Shown here piece by piece: positions 59,583-64,000 of a stretch of 64,000 nt of DNA. Origin of the DNA: Vibrio sp. 14G-20 (GTDB lineage: Bacteria > Pseudomonadota > Gammaproteobacteria > Enterobacterales > Vibrionaceae); NCBI RefSeq assembly GCF_026241515.1, contig NZ_JAPHPW010000014.1, positions 62,001-126,000 on the forward strand. Reading direction: 5' to 3'. Made by a program: the position numbers and the translations under genes. The notes beneath the pieces are model-generated. The model made no database searches. It was not told the origin of the DNA and saw nothing but the letters and a program-made list of their open reading frames with translations. Numbering within the stretch: the stretch's first letter is position 1; each line of letters begins with the position of its first letter.

Positions 59583-62291
59583 ATGATCTCTTTAATTGAA
59601 CAAATTCGCACGGGCTCTATTTGGAACTTCCCGGGCGGCGTGCACCCTGCTGAAAACAAGAAACAGTCCAATACCACTGACATCGTTCATGCAAGGCTTC
59701 CTGAAGAAATCGTTCTTCCTGTAAAACAGCACATCGGTAAGCCAGGTAACTTATTGGTTGCTGCGGGTGACACCGTGCTAAAAGGCCAACAACTGACAGC
59801 CTTGGACACGGGTTTTACATTACCGGTACATGCACCTACATCAGGTGTGATTACTGCTATCGAACCAAGAACTACCGCTCACCCTTCAGGCTTGAGCGAA
59901 CTCAGTGTAGTCATTAAACCTGATGGCTTAGACACTTGGATTGAAAAACACCCAGTTGAAGACTTTTCAACAAAGACCTCAGACGAACTGCTTGATGTGA
60001 TTCGCCAAGCTGGTATTTCAGGTATGGGCGGTGCAGGCTTCCCTACCGCGAAAAAGCTTCAGTCTGGACTTGGTCGTACTGATATTCTGATCGTCAATGC
60101 AGCTGAGTGTGAACCTTACATCACCTCTGATGACAAGTTGCTTCAAGAACATGCCGAAGAAGTATTAAAAGGCATCGAAGTGGTTGAACACATCCTTCAA
60201 GCAAAGCTGACGGTTATCGGCATAGAAGACAACAAGCCAGACGCGATAAAAGCACTTGAGATTGCAGCGAAAGACAAAGACATCGTCATTCGCGTTATCC
60301 CAACTAAATACCCTTCTGGTGGTGAGAAACAGCTCATCAAGATCCTCACCAATAAAGAGGTTCCAGCTGGCGGCATCCCTGCTGACATCGGTGTGTTGGT
60401 TCAGAACGTTGGCTCTCTCTACTCGATTAAGAGAGCAGTAATCGACGGTGAACCTGTCATTAACCGCGTTGTGACTTTAACCGGTAAGACCTTTAAACAA
60501 CCTCGTAATGTTTGGGCGCTATTAGGCACGCCAGTACATGAGTTGCTTGAAGAGTTTGGCTACAAAGCCGATAAAAAGCTGCCGCGTTTGATTTTGGGTG
60601 GCCCTATGATGGGCTTCACCTTGCCACATGCCAATGTGCCAATCACTAAAACGTCGAACTGTATTTTAGCGCCAACGCGTCGAGAGATTTCACCAAGCAC
60701 TTACGAAATGGAATGTATTCGTTGCAGCGCGTGTGCTGAAGCTTGTCCTGCGTCTCTACTTCCTCAACAACTGCAATGGCACGCCAAAGCCCACGAGTTG
60801 GATAAGTGTGAAGAGCTGAATATTAAAGACTGTATTGAATGCGGTGCTTGTGCGTTTGTCTGCCCAAGTGAAATCCCTCTTGTTCAATACTATCGCCAAG
60901 CGAAAGCTGAAATCAAAACAAGAAAAGACGAAGCAACAGCTGCAGAACGTGCCAAGATTCGTTTCGAAGAGAAAAACGCTCGTATGGAGCGTGACAAAGC
61001 AGAACGCGAAAACCGTTTCAAGAAAGCCGCGGACAACCGTCGTAAAGATATGAAGTCTGCGGATGGTGATGATGCGATAGCAGCTGCGATTGCTCGCGTT
61101 AAAGCGCAAAAAGCCGCGGCAGACCAAACGCCTAATGCGGAACCAGCAGTGAAACCTGCGGTAGCCGCTGCTATTGCGAAGGCAAAAGCGAAACAAGCTG
61201 CGGCTCAGAAAGCGGATGGCGCTGAACCAGACAACTCTGAAATGTCGAAATTGCGTGAAGAACGTAAACGTCAAGCTCGAGAGCGCAAGGCACAACAAGC
61301 AGCCGCTGATACTCCTGCAGAAAGCTCAGGTGATGGCAAGAAAGATGCTGTCGCTGCGGCCATTGCTCGCGCTAAAGCCAAGAAAGCACAACAAGCAGGT
61401 TCAGCTTCCGAGGCTCCGACTGAAAGTACTGGTGATGCTAAGAAAGATGCAGTCGCTGCGGCCATTGCTCGTGCTAAAGCAAAGAAAGCTCAACAAGCGG
61501 AATCAGCTACTCAAACCGAAAATGTAGCTCCAGCTGAAAGCTCTGGCGACGCTAAGAAAGATGCCGTTGCTGCGGCTATTGCTCGTGCTAAAGCCAAGAA
61601 AGCACAGCAAGCAGAATCGGTAATTCAAACAGAAAGTGAAGCTCCGACTGAAAGCTCTGGCGATGCTAAGAAAGACGCAGTTGCTGCGGCAATTGCTCGT
61701 GCTAAAGCCAAGAAAGCACAGCAAGCGGAATCAGCTACTCAAACCGAAAATGAAGCTCCAGCTGAAAGCTCTGGCGACGCTAAGAAAGATGCCGTTGCTG
61801 CGGCTATTGCTCGCGCTAAAGCCAAGAAAGCACAGAAAGCGGAATCGGCAATTCAAACAGAAAGTGAAGCTCCGACTGAAAGCTCTGGCGATGCTAAGAA
61901 AGACGCTGTTGCTGCCGCAATAGCTCGCGCTAAAGCGAAGAAAGCTCAGCAAGCGAAACAGGCTGAGACAGTAGAAACCCCTGAGCCAGTGCTCGAAGTA
62001 GTAGCTGATGCTCAACCAGAAGCTGTCGATCCTAAGAAAGCAGCCGTTGCTGCCGCTATCGCACGCGCTAAGGCGAAAAAAGCTCAGCAAGCTAAGCAGG
62101 TCGAAGTTGAAGAAATCGCTCCTGAAGCCGTGGCTGAACCATTAATTGAAAAAGAGACTGTGGTTGAATCTGAGGCTCAATCAGAACCCGTCGATCCTAA
62201 GAAAGCAGCCGTTGCTGCCGCAATTGCTCGTGCTAAAGCAAGAAAAGCGCAGCAAGAGCAAGATAAAAAGAACAATGAGGAGAAAGAGTAG
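59583..62291 (+). CDS. rnfC: Ion-translocating oxidoreductase subunit RnfC
   Basis: A 902-residue peripheral subunit, expected to take electrons from NADH. The FMN/NADH region [12 protein letters not shown] lies near 147-158, with an SLBB domain after it. Two 4Fe-4S motifs, [12 protein letters not shown] and [12 protein letters not shown], lie near 378-430. From about residue 470 the protein becomes an Ala/Lys/Glu-rich tail with ten variants of AAAIA(R/K)AKAK. Five of these are spaced exactly 38 residues apart. The start at 59583 follows rnfB by 7 bases; an in-frame upstream ATG lies inside rnfB. Confidence 0.96.
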   Translation: MISLIEQIRTGSIWNFPGGVHPAENKKQSNTTDIVHARLPEEIVLPVKQHIGKPGNLLVAAGDTVLKGQQLTALDTGFTLPVHAPTSGVITAIEPRTTAHPSGLSELSVVIKPDGLDTWIEKHPVEDFSTKTSDELLDVIRQAGISGMGGAGFPTAKKLQSGLGRTDILIVNAAECEPYITSDDKLLQEHAEEVLKGIEVVEHILQAKLTVIGIEDNKPDAIKALEIAAKDKDIVIRVIPTKYPSGGEKQLIKILTNKEVPAGGIPADIGVLVQNVGSLYSIKRAVIDGEPVINRVVTLTGKTFKQPRNVWALLGTPVHELLEEFGYKADKKLPRLILGGPMMGFTLPHANVPITKTSNCILAPTRREISPSTYEMECIRCSACAEACPASLLPQQLQWHAKAHELDKCEELNIKDCIECGACAFVCPSEIPLVQYYRQAKAEIKTRKDEATAAERAKIRFEEKNARMERDKAERENRFKKAADNRRKDMKSADGDDAIAAAIARVKAQKAAADQTPNAEPAVKPAVAAAIAKAKAKQAAAQKADGAEPDNSEMSKLREERKRQARERKAQQAAADTPAESSGDGKKDAVAAAIARAKAKKAQQAGSASEAPTESTGDAKKDAVAAAIARAKAKKAQQAESATQTENVAPAESSGDAKKDAVAAAIARAKAKKAQQAESVIQTESEAPTESSGDAKKDAVAAAIARAKAKKAQQAESATQTENEAPAESSGDAKKDAVAAAIARAKAKKAQKAESAIQTESEAPTESSGDAKKDAVAAAIARAKAKKAQQAKQAETVETPEPVLEVVADAQPEAVDPKKAAVAAAIARAKAKKAQQAKQVEVEEIAPEAVAEPLIEKETVVESEAQSEPVDPKKAAVAAAIARAKARKAQQEQDKKNNEEKE
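61477..61960 (+). repeat. Tandem 114-base repeats in the rnfC tail
   Basis: The string AAGCNAAGAAAGC begins at 61477, 61591, 61705, 61819 and 61933, each 114 bases apart; an earlier copy is at 61375 (102 bases). Units alternate between two types, [14 protein letters not shown] and ES(V/A)IQTES-APTESS, so a 228-base dimer was apparently duplicated. All units keep the frame. Confidence 0.9.
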
Positions 62292-63337
62292 TGGCCTTCT
62301 TTATCGCCAGCTCACCGCACGCACACAATCGTAGAAGCACCCCTGATCTCATGAAATGGGTGGCTATTTGTGCATTGCCAGGTCTACTAGCTCAAACCTA
62401 CTTCTTTGGATGGGGTACGCTCATCCAGTTAGTATTTGCTATCGCACTTGCTGTTACCTTTGAAGCAGCCGTAATGCTGCTAAGAAAACGCCCGCCAGTA
62501 ATGGCGCTGCGTGATTACAGTGCTGTTGTGACCGCTTGGCTGCTCAGTGTCGCTATCCCTCCGCACTCACCGTGGTGGATTCTAGTGATTGGTATGTTCT
62601 TCGCGATTATTATTGCGAAACACTTATATGGCGGCCTTGGGCAAAACCCATTTAACCCAGCGATGGTGGCTTACGTTGTTTTGCTGATCTCATTCCCAGT
62701 TCAGATGACCAGTTGGAATGCTCCAGCCAGCTTAACGGCAGAAGCAACAAGCTTTGTTGACTCTTTCTTGATGATCTTTACAGGTTTCAATAACGAAGGT
62801 TTGTCTCTTCAACAAGCGCGCCTTGGTATTGATGGCACCACAATGGCAACGCCGCTTGATGCATTCAAAACGGCATTAACGGCAGGTAACACAGCGTCTG
62901 AAGCTCTGTCTCAACCGCAATTCAGCTGGCTAGCTGGCGTAGGTTGGGAATGGGTGAACCTTGCTTACCTAGTTGGCGGCTTGGTACTTATCAAGCAACG
63001 CGTGATTCAATGGCATATTCCTGTGGCGTTCATCGGCAGCCTTGCGCTGTTTAGCCTAGTGTTCTTAATCCTAACTCCGGGTGAAACGGCTTCTCCAACC
63101 ATTCATCTCTTGTCTGGCGCAACCATGCTTGGTGCATTCTTTATTGCAACCGATCCGGTTTCAGCTTCAACGACAGTAAAGGGTCGCTTAGTATTTGGTG
63201 CTCTGATTGGCGCATTGGTGTTTATTATCCGCAGTTGGGGTGGCTTCCCCGATGGCGTGGCGTTTGCTGTATTGTTAGCCAATATGTGTGTTCCACTGAT
63301 TGACTACTACACCAAACCTCGTACGTACGGTCACTAA
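62291..63337 (+). CDS. rnfD: Ion-translocating oxidoreductase subunit RnfD
   Basis: A 348-residue inner-membrane subunit, homologous to NqrB, with about nine spans. Flavin is attached covalently at Thr278 in [33 protein letters not shown] near 117-132 is conserved. The GTG start shares a G with the rnfC stop (TAGTG), so translation is coupled. Confidence 0.96.
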   Translation: MAFFIASSPHAHNRRSTPDLMKWVAICALPGLLAQTYFFGWGTLIQLVFAIALAVTFEAAVMLLRKRPPVMALRDYSAVVTAWLLSVAIPPHSPWWILVIGMFFAIIIAKHLYGGLGQNPFNPAMVAYVVLLISFPVQMTSWNAPASLTAEATSFVDSFLMIFTGFNNEGLSLQQARLGIDGTTMATPLDAFKTALTAGNTASEALSQPQFSWLAGVGWEWVNLAYLVGGLVLIKQRVIQWHIPVAFIGSLALFSLVFLILTPGETASPTIHLLSGATMLGAFFIATDPVSASTTVKGRLVFGALIGALVFIIRSWGGFPDGVAFAVLLANMCVPLIDYYTKPRTYGH

Positions 63338-63349
63338 GGAGCGGATACC

Positions 63350-63979
63350 ATGCTAAATGCTATTAAGAAAAACGGCCTTGTACTCGCGATTTTTGCCTGT
63401 GCTTCAACTGGTTTGGTTGCGGTAACGCACTACCTGACCAAAGATCAGATCAAACAGCAAGAACAGGCTCAACTACTGTCTGTTCTTAACCAAGTGATCC
63501 CGCACGATCTTCACGACAACGAACTGTTTTCGTCTTGTACTTTAGTTCAAGCAGAAGAGCTTGGTACTGAGCAAGCGATGCCAGCTTACATCGCCAAACT
63601 TAATGGTGAGCCAAGCGCGATTGCGATCGAAGCGATTGCACCAGACGGCTACAATGGCGCGATTAAAGTCATTGTTGGGATGAAAATCGACGGTACTATT
63701 TTAGGTACTCGCGTGCTTTCTCACCAAGAAACTCCGGGCTTGGGTGATAAAATTGATCTGCGTGTGAGTGATTGGATTCTTTCGTTTGCAGGTAAGCAAG
63801 TGACGGATTCTAATCTAGACCGTTGGAAGGTTCGTAAAGACGGTGGTGACTTCGACCAATTTACTGGCGCTACTATCACTCCAAGAGCGGTTGTGAAGTC
63901 AGTTAAACAAGCGGTTCAATACGTTAACCAAAACAACCAAGCATTGCTTGCTCAACCTCTAAATTGTGGTGGTGAATAA
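63350..63979 (+). CDS. rnfG: Ion-translocating oxidoreductase subunit RnfG
   Basis: A 209-residue subunit with one N-terminal span (about 8-28) and a periplasmic FMN-binding domain. Thr175 in [12 protein letters not shown] is the flavin attachment site. The ETPGLGDKI segment near 128-136 is a family mark. A Shine-Dalgarno AAGGAG precedes it. The stop overlaps the rnfE start by one base. Confidence 0.96.
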   Translation: MLNAIKKNGLVLAIFACASTGLVAVTHYLTKDQIKQQEQAQLLSVLNQVIPHDLHDNELFSSCTLVQAEELGTEQAMPAYIAKLNGEPSAIAIEAIAPDGYNGAIKVIVGMKIDGTILGTRVLSHQETPGLGDKIDLRVSDWILSFAGKQVTDSNLDRWKVRKDGGDFDQFTGATITPRAVVKSVKQAVQYVNQNNQALLAQPLNCGGE

Positions 63980-64000
63980 TGAGTGACCATAAAACACTAA
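63979..64000 (+). CDS. rnfE: Ion-translocating oxidoreductase subunit RnfE, first codons
   Basis: Only MSDHKTL is present before the window ends. The start overlaps the rnfG stop (TAATG) and rnfE follows rnfG in this operon in relatives. The call rests on context. Confidence 0.8.

Noticed and set aside
61320-62280. The rnfC repeats as a CRISPR array
   Set aside because: The units are coding, in frame and lack unique spacers.

Overview
The window reads as chromosome 1 of a marine Vibrio. The evidence is the luxO-luxU pair with a divergent Qrr1 small RNA, a FadR of 279 residues with the Vibrio-type insertion, a LacZ-size beta-galactosidase beside a LamB-like porin, an rnfABCDGE operon, and Vibrio-like intergenic repeats. 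Gene content and sequence style suggest the Splendidus clade, but that is inference. The strand is mostly ordinary core genome; the clearest accessory block is 46.5-58.1 kb.

Layout. 0-8.8 kb: yceD (edge), maf/yceF, rluC, rne with a long structured leader, a SulP transporter, a low-molecular-weight phosphatase and a corrinoid adenosyltransferase. 9-16 kb: asmA-like, udk, mrp, metG and yehS-like genes. 16-22 kb: fadR divergent from nhaB, then dsbB, a YecA/SEC-C protein and dusC. 22-25.8 kb: a Cache-GGDEF cyclase, a decayed glycoside-hydrolase remnant, an orphan substrate-binding protein and yfbV. 26-30.6 kb: ackA-pta and a glutathione transferase. 31-36.6 kb: oppABCDF. 37-41.5 kb: moaABCDE with a Moco riboswitch, and divergent ybhK. 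41.5-45.7 kb: luxU, luxO, Qrr1 and LexA-controlled uvrB. 46.1 kb: tRNA-Asn and a decayed tRNA copy.

46.5-58.1 kb is a galactoside-use island: GPH symporter, GH36 alpha-galactosidase, LamB-like porin, MalM-like lipoprotein, GH2 beta-galactosidase and a LacI-type regulator. Near-identical palindromic operators (core GAAAACGTTTCC) precede the symporter, the alpha-galactosidase and the porin. Porin and lipoprotein would bring oligosaccharides through the outer membrane, the symporter across the inner membrane, and the two enzymes would release galactose and glucose. 58.4-64 kb is rnfABCDG and the first codons of rnfE.

The most unusual signal is in the 850-base gap between the alpha-galactosidase and the porin. 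A stretch at 50875-50900, followed by a terminator-like hairpin at 50987-51014, is complementary in two collinear blocks to the predicted 5' end (51302-51311) and to the ribosome-binding site and start codon (51345-51357) of the porin message. I interpret it as a possible undescribed small RNA (or long-range leader element) that shuts off translation of the island's porin.
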